Assembly: GCF_030818655.1 (NCBI RefSeq)
Contig: NZ_JAUTAN010000001.1
Coordinates: 3,286,001 to 3,350,000, forward strand
Source of the DNA: Nocardioides zeae
Lineage (GTDB): Bacteria > Actinomycetota > Actinomycetes > Propionibacteriales > Nocardioidaceae
Direction: 5' to 3'
DNA: 64,000 bases
In this document: positions 1 through 8,703 of the stretch, piece after piece
How the letters are laid out: every line of letters starts with the position of its first letter
Position numbering within the stretch: the first letter of the stretch is position 1
Translations under genes and position numbers: made by a program
The notes under the pieces: generated by a model
Database searches by the model: none
What the model was told of the DNA's origin: nothing
Seen by the model: the letters and a program-made list of their open reading frames with translations, nothing else

Positions 1-1
1 G

Positions 2-106
2 GCCGCGCAGGTCACCGACTTCGCCTCCGACGGGATCCACCCCGGCGAGCAGGGCGGCGGGGTCTTCGCGCGCACGGTCGCGGAGACGCTCCGCACACTG
101 CCCTGA
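2..106 (+). CDS. SGNH/GDSL-type hydrolase, C-terminal end (partial)
   Basis: Only the last 34 codons lie in the window. The translated end contains DGIHPGEQGG, which matches block V of SGNH hydrolases, where the Asp and His of the catalytic triad sit as D-x-x-H. This suggests an esterase or lipase of the GDSL family, often secreted in actinomycetes. The stop is TGA at 104-106. The rest of the gene, including any signal peptide and the catalytic serine, lies outside the window, so the substrate cannot be judged. Confidence 0.6.
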   Translation, partial: AAQVTDFASDGIHPGEQGGGVFARTVAETLRTLP

Positions 107-133
107 TCAGGGGCGGCGCGGCACACTGGAGGC

Positions 134-637
134 ATGTCCAACCGCGTCCCGCCCGGCGCTGCCGGCGCCCTGTCCCTCGAGTTCCCGCAGTCGCTCGCGG
201 TGTACGACGACTACGCCGCCGCCCAGCGCACCGTCGACCACCTCTCCGACGCCGAGTTCCCCGTCGAGAACTGCATGATCGTCGGCACCGACCTCAAGCA
301 GGTCGAGCGCGTCACCGGTCGGCTCACCTATCCGAAGGTCGCCGCGGCCGGCGCCATCTCGGGCGCGTGGCTCGGACTCTTCCTGGGCCTCATCTTCTCG
401 TTCTTCGTCGACCAGGGCCTCGGCGCGATCCTGCTCTCGACGGTCCTGCTGGGCGTGGCGTTCAGCGTGGTCTGGGCGGTGCTCGGGTACGCCGCGACGG
501 GCGGCCGCCGGGACTTCAGCTCCGTCAGCTCCGTCGTCGCGACGCGCTACGAGGTGCTGGTCGAGCACAAGCACGCCGCCCGCGCCCGCGAGCTCCTCGC
601 CGACCTCCCCGGCGCCCTGCCCAACCCGTTCGCCTGA
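134..637 (+). CDS. General stress protein 17M-like membrane protein
   Basis: A 167-residue protein. The N-terminal half (residues about 15-70) reads like the soluble alpha/beta domain of general stress protein 17M (YflT-like) proteins: SLAVYDDYAAAQRTVDHLSD, then a segment ending in GTDLKQVERVTGRLTY. It is followed by two hydrophobic helices (about 76-98 and 102-125) separated by a short turn, and a soluble tail. It is probably an inner-membrane protein with a regulatory or stress role; no catalytic residues are visible. The start at 134 has a GGAGG Shine-Dalgarno 1-2 nt before the ATG, which is close. It converges on the minus-strand gene ending at 642. Confidence 0.75.
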   Translation: MSNRVPPGAAGALSLEFPQSLAVYDDYAAAQRTVDHLSDAEFPVENCMIVGTDLKQVERVTGRLTYPKVAAAGAISGAWLGLFLGLIFSFFVDQGLGAILLSTVLLGVAFSVVWAVLGYAATGGRRDFSSVSSVVATRYEVLVEHKHAARARELLADLPGALPNPFA

Positions 638-641
638 GACG

Positions 642-1601
642 TCAGATCTCGCCGAGCTCCGCGATGACCGGCGTCGCGGACGTCACGCTGGCGTAGTAGT
701 CGCCGTACGCCGCCCGCTCGTCCGGCGTCATCGTCGCCAGGTCGAGGCGGATCGGTCGTCCGTCGGGCCCGGCGAGCCCGGGCGGCACGTCCTCCGGGTC
801 GTACGCGTCGAGCACGACCTGGAGGAGCGGCGGAGCCAGCGCTCCCTCGAGCGACCGCTCCACCGTCCAGCAGTCGACCCCGTCGGTGCACTCGCCGTCG
901 CGGACCGCCTCGGCGATCCGCACCGCCCCGACGTACGCCGAGCCGGCACCCTCGACCACGTCCGGTCCGATGGCACCGGCGTCGGCGACCGCCACGGCGA
1001 GGTCGGCGCGGAAGACGTCGGCCGCCCAGGCGCCGTACGTCGTGGCGAAGAGCTGTCCCCCGCCGCCCTCGCGGGCGGCCACGGTGACGGCCCGCAGCAG
1101 GTCGTCACGCGGGAGGTCCGGCCCGAGGGCGTCAACGCGACCGGAGCCGGCCGGCACCTGCCCACCCAGCGCCGTGTGGACGGCGGACGGCCACCGGGCG
1201 AGCGTCGCCAGGAACGCGTCCGCGAGCCCGGGCTGGACGTCGTCGGCGTCGGCGACGACCGTGACGGCGGTCGTGAGCAGACCGGCGGCGTCGTCGGTGC
1301 CCGCGTCGGGGGCCAGGGCGTACGGCAGGACAGCGGCCACGCGCGCGGCCTGCTCCGCCGACCACGGGGTCGCGACGAGCACGAGGCGCAGCCGCTCGGC
1401 TGCGTCGTCCGGCAGCCCGTCCCCGCCCACGAGCAGGTCGATGGGCGACTCCTCGGCGATCTCGGCCAGGCCGGCGTCCACCGCCGGGTTCTCGTCGCCG
1501 CGCACGAGCGCCACGACGGCGACCACCGCCACCACGACGACCGCGACGGCGATCGCCACCGCCGTGCCGACGACCGATCGACGTGACCCCCGCAGCCCCA
1601 T
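642..1601 (-). CDS. Membrane-anchored protein of unknown function
   Basis: A 319-residue protein with a short basic N-terminus (GLRGSRR) and one long hydrophobic helix (residues about 9-33, mostly Val/Ala/Ile), then an acidic soluble domain. It therefore looks anchored in the membrane with an exported domain. No family is recognised. The C-terminal half has two cysteines close together (ECTDGVDCW) that could form a disulphide. Its ATG shares one base with the stop of the small gene at 1601-1903, so the two are translationally coupled. It forms a three-gene unit with the large WXG-like protein at 1932-4442. That context suggests a link to an exported helical protein, but this is inference. Confidence 0.65.
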   Translation of the reverse strand: MGLRGSRRSVVGTAVAIAVAVVVVAVVAVVALVRGDENPAVDAGLAEIAEESPIDLLVGGDGLPDDAAERLRLVLVATPWSAEQAARVAAVLPYALAPDAGTDDAAGLLTTAVTVVADADDVQPGLADAFLATLARWPSAVHTALGGQVPAGSGRVDALGPDLPRDDLLRAVTVAAREGGGGQLFATTYGAWAADVFRADLAVAVADAGAIGPDVVEGAGSAYVGAVRIAEAVRDGECTDGVDCWTVERSLEGALAPPLLQVVLDAYDPEDVPPGLAGPDGRPIRLDLATMTPDERAAYGDYYASVTSATPVIAELGEI

Positions 1602-1903
1602 CAGATGGGCTGGGGCACGCCGGGCCGCATGCCGGCGGCGACGGTGATGTCGGTCTCATCCAGGTCGGCCGCGGAGTCGCGCATCGCCTGCGCGTGCTCA
1701 CGCACCCGCCGGGCCCAGCCGTCGTACTCCTGCGTCCAGGTGGTTTGCAGCGTCGTCGACGCCGGGGCCGAGGTGGAGCCCGGCAACGCCGACGCGATCT
1801 GGCCGGCGTGCTCGCCGGCGGACAGGCCGTCCACCGCCTCGCCGGCCGCGCCGATCCGCTCCGCCGCGCTCTCGATGTCCGAACGGACCATGGCCACGGT
1901 CAT
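1601..1903 (-). CDS. Small WXG100-like helical protein
   Basis: A 100-residue, almost entirely helical protein (MTVAMVRSDIESAAERIG at the start) with the size and heptad pattern of WXG100/ESAT-6-like proteins. A canonical Trp-x-Gly turn is missing. Instead there are two tryptophans in TTWTQEYDGWARRV around residues 52-65. It sits between the 836-residue protein and the membrane-anchored protein; its stop codon overlaps the next ATG by one base. A role as partner of the large upstream-encoded protein is plausible but not proven. A GGAGG motif lies upstream of the ATG. Confidence 0.65.
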   Translation of the reverse strand: MTVAMVRSDIESAAERIGAAGEAVDGLSAGEHAGQIASALPGSTSAPASTTLQTTWTQEYDGWARRVREHAQAMRDSAADLDETDITVAAGMRPGVPQPI

Positions 1904-1931
1904 GCCTGTACCTCCTCCTGCCGGGACCGGC

Positions 1932-4442
1932 TCAGTTGCCGTCCTGGCGCTCCGTCTGGCTGGCGGACCCGTCGAGCTGGTCGGCGAGGTCGCTGGAGAG
2001 CTGGCCGGCCACGCCGCCGGGCCCGCTCGTGCCGTTCAGGCTCGCCCAGGCATCCGCCTGGGCCTGCGTCCACTCGTTCATCGGCACCGCGCGGCCGTCC
2101 GGACCGACCAGCTCGGGGGCGTACTGCTGGAGGTAGTCCACCGGCAGGTTGCGGTAGACCGCGCCCTCCGCCACGCCCTGCAGCGCGCCCTCGGTGTTGT
2201 AGACGTAGGAGCCGATGTCGGCGCGCACCTCGTTGGTGGTGTCCACGTCGTTGAGCCCGGTGATGCCGTCGACCGCGGCGTCCACGACGTCCGGGGCCAC
2301 CGCACCGACGAAGGGGATCTCGCCGGCGAGCTTGTTCGCGACGTATCCGCCCGCCTGCCAGTAGCCGTCACCGGCGTTGCTGGCCTCCTGGTCGGCGCGC
2401 AGGCCCTCCGCCCGCAGGTGCTCGCTGTAGCCCTCGCCGAGGGAGCCGACCACGTCGGCGAACGGCGAGTTGACGGACGAGACCGCGTTGTCGAGCCGCG
2501 AGTTCCACTGGCCCGTGAGGTCCTGGCCCTCGGCGCCGGCGTCGACCGCGCCGCTGAAGACCGCGTCGTACCCGTAGTTCGCGTAGAGGGTCGCCGCGCC
2601 CGTCAGGTTCTGGCCGGCCGTCTCGTCCTGACCGACCTGCTGGAGCACGTCGCGCAGCTCCGCCTCGGAGAAGCGCGCCCGCATGTCGGCGGTCTGCTCG
2701 CCCGGCAGCCACGGGTTGGTGTCGCCCTGCGACTGCAGGTCCTGGGCGCCGGGGCCGCTGAACGCGTCGTACACGTCAGGCATGTAGGCGCCGAGGATCG
2801 TCGCGTAGTCGCGCTGCAGCGACGGGTAGTCGTCGAGCGCCCCACCCTGGGCCGCGGTCACCGCCTGCTCCGCGAGGTCGGCGGACACCGGTGTCGGCGA
2901 CTCGGTGGTCGCCGACACGAGCGCGTCGCCGAAGTGCCGCATGCCGGTGACCCACTCGTCCTCGTGCGGGCTGGTGTCCCACTCGCGGTCGTTGAGGTAG
3001 TAGTCGATCCGGTTCTCCGGGGCGTCCTGGCCCTCGGCGACGTAGGGGTCGCCCGACAGGAACTCCCGGGCCGCGTCCGGGTTGTGCGCCATGCCCTCGA
3101 AGACCCCGGCCATCGGGTCGAACCCGCTCGGGGTCCCCGGGTCGAGGCGGTTCTCGGACATGAGCTCGTCCCACGACCGGCCGTCGTCCGCGCCGTACGC
3201 CGTGTAGTCGAGGCGCGAGTCCGGACCGGAGGACCACTGCGACCAGGGGACGCCGCCGTTCTCGGCCATGTAGTCGGCCTCGTAGCGCTCGACCTCGGAG
3301 CCCAGCCGGTTGAGGAAGTACGTGCCGTGACCGGGCTCGCCGGCCGCGACGCCCAGCAGCTGGAGGCCGTTGACCGTGTCGGGGCCCCAGTTGTAGTTGT
3401 AGTCGGTCGACGTCGCGTGGTCGACGAGGTCGTCGACCCATTCCTCCGGCACGTGGGTGGTCGACCCGGCCTGCCCGTCGGCGGTGATGCCCGAGGTGCC
3501 GGCCGCCAGCAGGGCGCCGAGCTGACGCTGCGACTCGCCCATCGTGCCGATCGTCGGCGGCTCGGTGCCCTGGTCGCCGTGGGGCATGAGCAGGTTCTGC
3601 TGCAGCTCGAGGTAGGTCTCGGGACCGATCTGGTTCAGCGCCGTGGTCGCGACCGTCGCGTTGTGGCCGAAGGCCGCCAGCTGCGCGTTGAGCTGGGCCA
3701 GCTCGGAGTCGGTCAGCCAGTCGTCGGCGTCGGTCTCCTGGTCGCCGTAGTTCCAGTCGCCGTAGTCCAGCCGCTCGAGCTGGCCCGCCAGGGACTCGCC
3801 CAGCGCCTGCTGCTGCTGCGTCGAGAGCTGGTCGACGTAGGGCGCCGTCTCCTCCGGGTGCTCCATGAAGTAGTCGACGAGCTCCGCCTCGCTGAGCCCC
3901 TGCAGGTGGGGCGGCAGGCCCGCGTCGGACAGCGTGCCGGTGCCCCCGTCGTACTGGTTCGACTCCGCGTTGCCCAGCACGGCCGCGAGGTCCGCGTCCG
4001 CCTGCTGGGCGTCGGAGAGCGCCGTCGTGATCTCGTCGACCGCGCCCTGGACGGCCTCGCGGTCGCCGTCGCCCTCCTCGGCGCCCGCCGGGGGATCGGC
4101 CCGGACCTGCCCGCCGGCCGTCGACAGGAGCCAGCCACGGGCGGCGATCGTCTGCCGCGCGGCCTCGACCTTCTGCTGCGCGGCGAGGATCGTCGAGGCT
4201 GCGCTGTCGATGGCGGTGATGACCGGGGCGATCTCGGCCACCAGGTCGTTGAGGTCGTCGCGGAGCCGCGTGTGGTTCGTGCGGGCGGCGGTCGAGCCGT
4301 CGCCCGTCCACGTGCTCGGGGGGTACCCGTCGTCGACCTCGTCCTGCAGGTCGAGCAGCGTCCTGCGGTCCTCGTTGAGCCGGTCGCCCACGGCTGCCAG
4401 GTCGGTCGGCTTCCAGGACAGCAGGGTGTCGATGTCGACCAT
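1932..4442 (-). CDS. Large protein with WXG-like N-terminal domain, function unknown
   Basis: An 836-residue acidic protein. Residues 1-110 are a helical WXG100-type domain with a Trp-Thr-Gly turn at 45-47. The rest (about 110-830) is an all-soluble domain of unknown family, rich in Asp, Gln, Tyr and Gly. Its features include DPMAGVFEGMAHNPDAAREF around residue 430 and a hydrophobic patch (GEIPFVGAVAPDVVDAAVDG) near residue 715. No recognised toxin or nuclease motif is seen at the C-terminus. The architecture resembles exported WXG/LXG-fusion proteins, and some actinobacterial proteins of this size are filed as DUF6571; I cannot confirm that. The ATG at 4442 follows a GGAGGAGG site; the frame is open further upstream, through the acyl-CoA ligase gene, but that extension is antisense-frame noise. 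Confidence 0.75.
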   Translation of the reverse strand: MVDIDTLLSWKPTDLAAVGDRLNEDRRTLLDLQDEVDDGYPPSTWTGDGSTAARTNHTRLRDDLNDLVAEIAPVITAIDSAASTILAAQQKVEAARQTIAARGWLLSTAGGQVRADPPAGAEEGDGDREAVQGAVDEITTALSDAQQADADLAAVLGNAESNQYDGGTGTLSDAGLPPHLQGLSEAELVDYFMEHPEETAPYVDQLSTQQQQALGESLAGQLERLDYGDWNYGDQETDADDWLTDSELAQLNAQLAAFGHNATVATTALNQIGPETYLELQQNLLMPHGDQGTEPPTIGTMGESQRQLGALLAAGTSGITADGQAGSTTHVPEEWVDDLVDHATSTDYNYNWGPDTVNGLQLLGVAAGEPGHGTYFLNRLGSEVERYEADYMAENGGVPWSQWSSGPDSRLDYTAYGADDGRSWDELMSENRLDPGTPSGFDPMAGVFEGMAHNPDAAREFLSGDPYVAEGQDAPENRIDYYLNDREWDTSPHEDEWVTGMRHFGDALVSATTESPTPVSADLAEQAVTAAQGGALDDYPSLQRDYATILGAYMPDVYDAFSGPGAQDLQSQGDTNPWLPGEQTADMRARFSEAELRDVLQQVGQDETAGQNLTGAATLYANYGYDAVFSGAVDAGAEGQDLTGQWNSRLDNAVSSVNSPFADVVGSLGEGYSEHLRAEGLRADQEASNAGDGYWQAGGYVANKLAGEIPFVGAVAPDVVDAAVDGITGLNDVDTTNEVRADIGSYVYNTEGALQGVAEGAVYRNLPVDYLQQYAPELVGPDGRAVPMNEWTQAQADAWASLNGTSGPGGVAGQLSSDLADQLDGSASQTERQDGN

Positions 4443-4543
4443 CCGGGTCCTCCTCCGTCGCCACCCCTCTCCCGATCGGGGGCGGAACCGGCGGAGGTCG
4501 TTCCCGCCCCGGCCGCCGGAGAAACCCGGCGGCCGGGGAACGG

Positions 4544-6097
4544 TCAGTCGAGCTCGCGCTTGAGGATCTTGCCGGTGGCCGTCATCGGGAGGGTCTCGAC
4601 GACCTCCACGGTGCGCGGGTACTTGTACGCCGCGAACTGCTCCTTGCCCCAGGCGACCAGCTCGTCGGCGGTCACCGGGTCGGCCGTCTTGTCGAGGATG
4701 ACGTACGCCTTGACCTCCTCGCCGTGCGACTCGTGCGGCACGCCGATGACGGCGGCGAGCGAGACCGCGGGGTGCGTCATCAGCACCTCCTCGATCTCGC
4801 GCGGGTACACGTTGAAGCCGCCGCGGATGATCATGTCCTTGGCGCGGTCGACGATGTAGTACCAGCCGTCGGCGTCCTTCTTGCCGAGGTCGCCCGAGCG
4901 GAACCAGCCGTCCTGGATGGCGGCAGCCGTGGCGTCGGGGCGGCCGTAGTAGCCCTTCATGATGTTCGGGCCCTTGATCGCGATCTCGCCGACGGCGTCG
5001 TCCTCGGTGACCTCGTTCCACTCGGCGTCGATCAGCTTCATCTCCACGCCGGGGATGGGGGTGCCGATCGAGCCGACCCGCGGCTCCTCGCCGAAGGGCG
5101 AGAACGACGCGACCGGGGAGGTCTCGGAGAGGCCATAGCCCTCGAGGATGGTCACGCCGAACTTCTGCTGGAAGTTCTTGTGCACCTCCTTGGGCAGCGC
5201 GGAGCCGCCGGCGGCCGCGACGCGGAGGTTGGCGGCGAGGCTGGAGACGTCGACCGAGTCGTCGAGCGCGCCCAGGAGGCCCCAGTACATCGTCGGCACG
5301 CCCGCGAAGAAGGTCACCTTCTCCTTCAGCATCAGGCCCAGGGCGGGCTCGGCCTCGAAGCGCGGCAGCATCACCACGGTGCCGCCGAAGGCGAACGCGC
5401 TGTTCTGGATGACCGTCTGGCCGAAGGAGTGGAAGAGCGGCAGCACGCACAGGTAGGTGTCGGGGTTCTCCGCGTCCGCGCCGAAGAGCTGCTCGCTCAC
5501 CAGCGCGTTCGACAGCATGTTGGAGTGGCTGAGCTCGGCGCCCTTGGGCTGGCCGGTCGTGCCCGACGTGTAGAGGATGACCGCGGTGTCGCCGTCGTCG
5601 GTGGCGACGGGCTCGAAGGTCGGCGCCTGGCCGGCGAGCGCCTGGCCGAACGTCTCCGCGCCCTCGATCGGCGACGGCGCGGCCGGGTCGGCCGTGATGA
5701 CGAAGAAGTGCTCCGCGCCGGGCGTCTGGTCGAAGCCCGCCTTGCCCTCGGCGCCCATCGGCAGCTCGGGCGTGCCCTGGAAGCAGAAGTAGGCCTTCGC
5801 GTCGGAGTCGTCGAGGTGGTAGGCGATCTCGCGGGCTTTGAGCAGCACGTTGAGGGGCACCACCGTCGCGCCGGCCTTGAGGATGCCGTAGTAGACGATC
5901 GAGAAGTACGGCAGGTTCGGGCAGGTCAGCGCCACCTTGTCGCCCGGCTTGATGCCGCGGGAGACGAGCAGGTTCGCGACCTGGTTGGCGGCACCGTCGA
6001 CCTGGGCGTAGCTCAGGCGGGTGTCGCCGAGGATGATCGCGGTGCGGGCGGGGAACTGCTGCGCGGAGCCCTCGAGCAGGGACGACAGGTTGGTCAT
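4544..6097 (-). CDS. Long-chain fatty-acid--CoA ligase (AMP-binding)
   Basis: A 517-residue member of the ANL adenylating superfamily. It activates a carboxylic acid as an acyl-AMP and transfers it to CoA. The P-loop LYTSGTTGQPKG is near residue 175. Later come the aromatic motif GYGLSETSPV (about 320), the adenylate-binding YGRPDATAAA/WFRSGD region (about 385-405), the hinge DRAKDMIIRGGFNVYP and the C-terminal lysine in GKILKREL. The length is normal for bacterial FadD-like ligases. I chose the ATG at 6097 because a TAGGTT box lies 7 nt before it; a TTG three codons upstream is also possible. Substrate chain length cannot be read from the sequence. Confidence 0.9.
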   Translation of the reverse strand: MTNLSSLLEGSAQQFPARTAIILGDTRLSYAQVDGAANQVANLLVSRGIKPGDKVALTCPNLPYFSIVYYGILKAGATVVPLNVLLKAREIAYHLDDSDAKAYFCFQGTPELPMGAEGKAGFDQTPGAEHFFVITADPAAPSPIEGAETFGQALAGQAPTFEPVATDDGDTAVILYTSGTTGQPKGAELSHSNMLSNALVSEQLFGADAENPDTYLCVLPLFHSFGQTVIQNSAFAFGGTVVMLPRFEAEPALGLMLKEKVTFFAGVPTMYWGLLGALDDSVDVSSLAANLRVAAAGGSALPKEVHKNFQQKFGVTILEGYGLSETSPVASFSPFGEEPRVGSIGTPIPGVEMKLIDAEWNEVTEDDAVGEIAIKGPNIMKGYYGRPDATAAAIQDGWFRSGDLGKKDADGWYYIVDRAKDMIIRGGFNVYPREIEEVLMTHPAVSLAAVIGVPHESHGEEVKAYVILDKTADPVTADELVAWGKEQFAAYKYPRTVEVVETLPMTATGKILKRELD

Positions 6098-6104
6098 GGG
6101 GCTC

Positions 6105-6121
6105 AACCTACTGCCAGGTAG
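6105..6121 (-). promoter_or_regulatory. Likely leaderless promoter with dyad for acyl-CoA ligase
   Basis: On the minus strand TAGGTT (6110-6105) ends 7 nt before the ligase ATG, which is the spacing of a -10 element of a leaderless actinobacterial transcript. It overlaps CTACTGCCAGGTAG (6108-6121), a dyad with CTAC/GTAG arms. A TetR-type regulator site is a reasonable guess for a fatty-acid gene; there is no regulator next door to support it. Confidence 0.4.
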
Positions 6122-6130
6122 TGAGGCCCG

Positions 6131-6589
6131 TCACCCGGTACGGCGCGCCAACAGCCGCGCGGCCGAGCGCAGGTCCGCACGGAGCGCGGGCGGGGCAGCC
6201 ACCCGCAGGGCGAGGGCCAGCGGCGTGAGCGGTCCCGGCACCTCCAGGTGGGCCACCGCCCGGGCGTCGGTGCCCCCGTCGGCCCGGGGCGTGTAGGTCA
6301 TCGCGAGGGTGGCCCGCACGAAGCGCCAGGTCCCGGCCTCCACCCAGCGGTGGGGCGGCTCGCTCGCCTCGACCGTCATCCGCGGCCGCACGCCGGGGAC
6401 GAGGGTCACGTCCTCCCACGACGTACCGGTGTCGCCGGGGTGGTCGCCGACCGCCGCCACGGCGGCCACCCGCCGCAGGCTGGACTGCCACTCCGGCCGG
6501 TTGGCCGGGTCGGCGAGGTAGGCGTGCACGACGTCGGGGGACGCCGCGAACGGCACCGTGAGGTCGGCGATCAACCGGGGGACGGGCAC
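6131..6589 (-). CDS. SRPBCC-fold (polyketide cyclase/START-like) protein
   Basis: A 152-residue protein with the layout of SRPBCC proteins: an N-terminal beta strand (LIADLTVPFAASPDVVHAYL), a W in ANRPEWQSSLRRV after helix 1, and a C-terminal long helix ending in RLLARRTG. Proteins of this fold bind hydrophobic ligands; the ligand here is unknown. The start is the GTG at 6589, one base beyond the purC stop, so it is very likely co-translated with purC. The frame is open further upstream, but that part lies within purC and is not coding. Confidence 0.75.
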   Translation of the reverse strand: MPVPRLIADLTVPFAASPDVVHAYLADPANRPEWQSSLRRVAAVAAVGDHPGDTGTSWEDVTLVPGVRPRMTVEASEPPHRWVEAGTWRFVRATLAMTYTPRADGGTDARAVAHLEVPGPLTPLALALRVAAPPALRADLRSAARLLARRTG

Positions 6590-6590
6590 G

Positions 6591-7505
6591 TCAGAACCTC
6601 TCTCCGGTGAGCCGCTCGTAGGCCTCGACGTACCGGGCGCGGGTGAGGGCCACGACCTCCGCGGGCAGCGCGGGCGGCTCGGCGCCCGACGTGCGGTTCC
6701 AGCCCGCCGCGTCGGAGGTGAGCCAGTTGCGCACCACCTGCTTGTCGAAGGACGCCTGGGTGCGCCCCGGCTGCCAGTCGTCGGCGGGCCAGTAGCGCGA
6801 CGAGTCCGGGGTGAGGACCTCGTCGGCGAGCACGATGGTGCCGCGCTCCCCCTCACCGGGCACGCGGCCGAACTCGAGCTTGGTGTCGGCGAGCAGGATG
6901 CCGCGCTCGCGCGCGAGCTCCTCGGCGCGCGCGTAGACGCGCAGGGTGAGCTCGCGCAGCGCCTCCGCGTCGTGGGCGCCGACGGTGCGGGCGACGGCGT
7001 CGAACGAGACGTTCTCGTCGTGGTCGCCGAGGTCCGCCTTCGTCGCCGGTGTGAAGACCGGCGCCGGGAGCCGGTCGCCGTCGACCAGGCCGGGCGGGAG
7101 CGCGATGCCGCACACCTCGCCGGTCGCCTGGTAGTCCGCCAGGCCGGAGCCCGTCAGGTAGCCCCGCGCGACGCACTCGACGGGGAACATCTCGAGGTTC
7201 GCGCAGACGACGGCGCGGCCCGCGACGGCGGCGGGCACGTCGGTGGAGACGACGTGGTTCGGCACGAGGTCGGCCAGCTGGTCGAACCACCACAGCGACA
7301 TCCGCGTCAGCAGCTCGCCCTTGTCGGGGATGGTCGAGGAGAGCACGTGGTCGTACGCCGAGATCCGGTCGCTCGCCACCATGAGCAGCCGGCCCGCGTG
7401 CTCGCCGGCGTCGATGCGGTAGAGGTCGCGCACCTTGCCGGAGTGCAGGTGCGTGGCGCCCTCGACGACCGGGGCGGGCGGGATGTTCGCGATCACGGGC
7501 GTCAT
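6591..7505 (-). CDS. purC: Phosphoribosylaminoimidazolesuccinocarboxamide synthase (PurC)
   Basis: A 304-residue SAICAR synthetase, which ligates aspartate to CAIR with ATP in purine synthesis. The sequence shows [12 protein letters not shown] near the N-terminus (nucleotide-binding strand-loop), [12 protein letters not shown], the family signature [17 protein letters not shown] (residues about 107-123) and ADTKLEFG. The length fits the longer actinobacterial/eukaryote-like form. A GGGAGG touches the ATG at 7505, so the GTG three codons later (VIANIPP) with better spacing may be the real start. It follows the ABM-fold gene by 13 nt and precedes the SRPBCC gene by 1 nt, suggesting an operon. 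Confidence 0.95.
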   Translation of the reverse strand: MTPVIANIPPAPVVEGATHLHSGKVRDLYRIDAGEHAGRLLMVASDRISAYDHVLSSTIPDKGELLTRMSLWWFDQLADLVPNHVVSTDVPAAVAGRAVVCANLEMFPVECVARGYLTGSGLADYQATGEVCGIALPPGLVDGDRLPAPVFTPATKADLGDHDENVSFDAVARTVGAHDAEALRELTLRVYARAEELARERGILLADTKLEFGRVPGEGERGTIVLADEVLTPDSSRYWPADDWQPGRTQASFDKQVVRNWLTSDAAGWNRTSGAEPPALPAEVVALTRARYVEAYERLTGERF

Positions 7506-7518
7506 CCTCCCACCCGCG

Positions 7519-8112
7519 TCACCGTCGTCCCCGGCGTCCCTGGCGAGGACGGCCCTGCAGCCACGGCTCCAGCAGCCGCGTGATCCACGGCAGCCCGAAC
7601 CAGACCATCACCGGCGTGGCCACTGCGGTCTGCAGGACGATCCGCCAGTGCAGCGCCAGGTCGGGCAGCAGGCGCGCGCCGGCCTCGCCGAGGAACAGGC
7701 TGAGCGGGAGGAAGACCACGAAGATGGAGACCGCCTGCTTCCACCGGGGCGGCGGGGTCGGGATGCCCGGATAGGCCACGTCGTGGTGCTCGGGCGGGTC
7801 GAACCACCCCTCGATGCCGGTCATGCGCTGCACGCGGAACTCCCCGACGAGACCCTGCGCGGCCCCGAGCCACCAGGCGCGCTGCGGCGACGCCTCCCAC
7901 CCGGCGAGCGCCTCGTGGTCCGCGAACCGGTAGAGCATGTGCCACGCGTCGTCACCCTCGGCCGACCGCACGTAGCCGTGGCCCAGGAAGCCCGGGAACT
8001 GCTCAGCCAGCGCCGTGCCCGCCCGGATCCACGCGACCATCTCCGCCTCGCGCGCCGGGTCCGCGTACCGGGTCGCGGCCACCGTCACCGGTCCCGCCTC
8101 CTGTGCCGTCAT
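7519..8112 (-). CDS. ABM-domain protein with two membrane helices
   Basis: A 197-residue protein. Residues about 7-100 form an antibiotic-biosynthesis-monooxygenase (ferredoxin-like dimeric alpha/beta) domain: [31 protein letters not shown] and [19 protein letters not shown]. Residues about 125-185 carry two hydrophobic helices ([20 protein letters not shown] and a second one with a [13 protein letters not shown] end). Such fusions are usually annotated only by the domain. The start at 8112 has GGGGTGG upstream; an ATG 33 nt further up is less likely. It is divergent to another ABM-fold gene at 8208. Confidence 0.8.
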   Translation of the reverse strand: MTAQEAGPVTVAATRYADPAREAEMVAWIRAGTALAEQFPGFLGHGYVRSAEGDDAWHMLYRFADHEALAGWEASPQRAWWLGAAQGLVGEFRVQRMTGIEGWFDPPEHHDVAYPGIPTPPPRWKQAVSIFVVFLPLSLFLGEAGARLLPDLALHWRIVLQTAVATPVMVWFGLPWITRLLEPWLQGRPRQGRRGRR

Positions 8113-8195
8113 GCCACCCCATGGAACGGCACCGGTACGCCGCACGCACGCCCACGACGGTGTGAGACCCGCCTCGGTCGGGTGCGGCGGCGGCT

Positions 8196-8201
8196 TAGGC
8201 T
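8196..8201 (+). promoter_or_regulatory. -10 element, leaderless promoter of mhuD
   Basis: TAGGCT ends six bases before the ATG of the MhuD gene and there is no Shine-Dalgarno in between. This is the typical placement for a leaderless actinobacterial mRNA. No clear -35 box is visible. Confidence 0.5.
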
Positions 8202-8207
8202 CGCGTC

Positions 8208-8528
8208 ATGTCCGTCGTGAAGATCAACGCCATCTCCGTCCCGCCGCAGGCCGCGCCCGAGCTCGAGAAGCGCTTCGCCGAGCGCGCCGGCACCGTCGAG
8301 GGCCAGCCCGGCTTCCTCGGCTTCCAGCTGCTCCGCCCCACCGCCGGCGAGACGCGCTACTTCGTCGTCACCCACTGGGCCGACGAGGAGTCGTTCGCCG
8401 CCTGGCGCGACGGCGACGCCCGCGCCGCGCACGCCGCGCCCGAGGGCGAGGCACCGCGCAAGCCCGTCGCGTCGGGTGCCGACCTGCTCGAGTTCGAGGT
8501 CGTGCTGGACGTGCAGCCGCAGGGCTGA
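8208..8528 (+). CDS. mhuD: MhuD-type haem-degrading monooxygenase
   Basis: A 106-residue ABM-fold enzyme very close in sequence to mycobacterial MhuD (Rv3592), which breaks haem down to mycobilin and frees iron. The characteristic stretches are MSVVKINAI, ELEKRFAERAG, PGFLGFQLLRP, RYFVVTHW and the end LLEFEVVLDV. The residues known to matter in MhuD are at the same positions: Asn7, Trp66 and the haem ligand His75. It is expected to be a cytosolic homodimer. The gene is expressed from its own leaderless promoter, and no haem uptake genes are beside it. Confidence 0.9.
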   Translation: MSVVKINAISVPPQAAPELEKRFAERAGTVEGQPGFLGFQLLRPTAGETRYFVVTHWADEESFAAWRDGDARAAHAAPEGEAPRKPVASGADLLEFEVVLDVQPQG

Positions 8529-8555
8529 CCGCCCAGGGGCAGCGTCCCTGAAAGA

Positions 8556-8610
8556 TCCTGCGGAACGGGCGCAGTTTCGGGCCGGTCGAAATCGCATCCG
8601 TTCCGCAGGA
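8556..8610. repeat. 13-bp inverted repeat downstream of mhuD
   Basis: TCCTGCGGAACGG (8556-8568) and its exact complement (8598-8610) enclose 29 nt. The spacer can extend the stem imperfectly (GCAGTTTCG against CGAAATCGC). It lies between two plus-strand genes and probably terminates mhuD transcription. There is no T-run. Confidence 0.6.
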
Positions 8611-8703
8611 CTCCCGCGGACCCATGGCGGGGCGGCCGGCCCTCTGTCCACAGGCTTGGCAGAGCCGGGTCCAGGGCGGTCCACACCGGGAAGACCGGGA
8701 CCC

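Noticed and set aside
1605..4859. A 1084-codon plus-strand open frame opposite the 836-residue protein
   Set aside because: It is antisense to a well-supported gene with ribosome binding site and WXG-like start; the translation is Val/Arg/Gly-rich low-complexity with no domain.
1932..5450. The minus-strand frame extending from the 836-residue protein into the acyl-CoA ligase
   Set aside because: The upstream part is a shifted frame of the ligase; the real start at 4442 has a strong Shine-Dalgarno.
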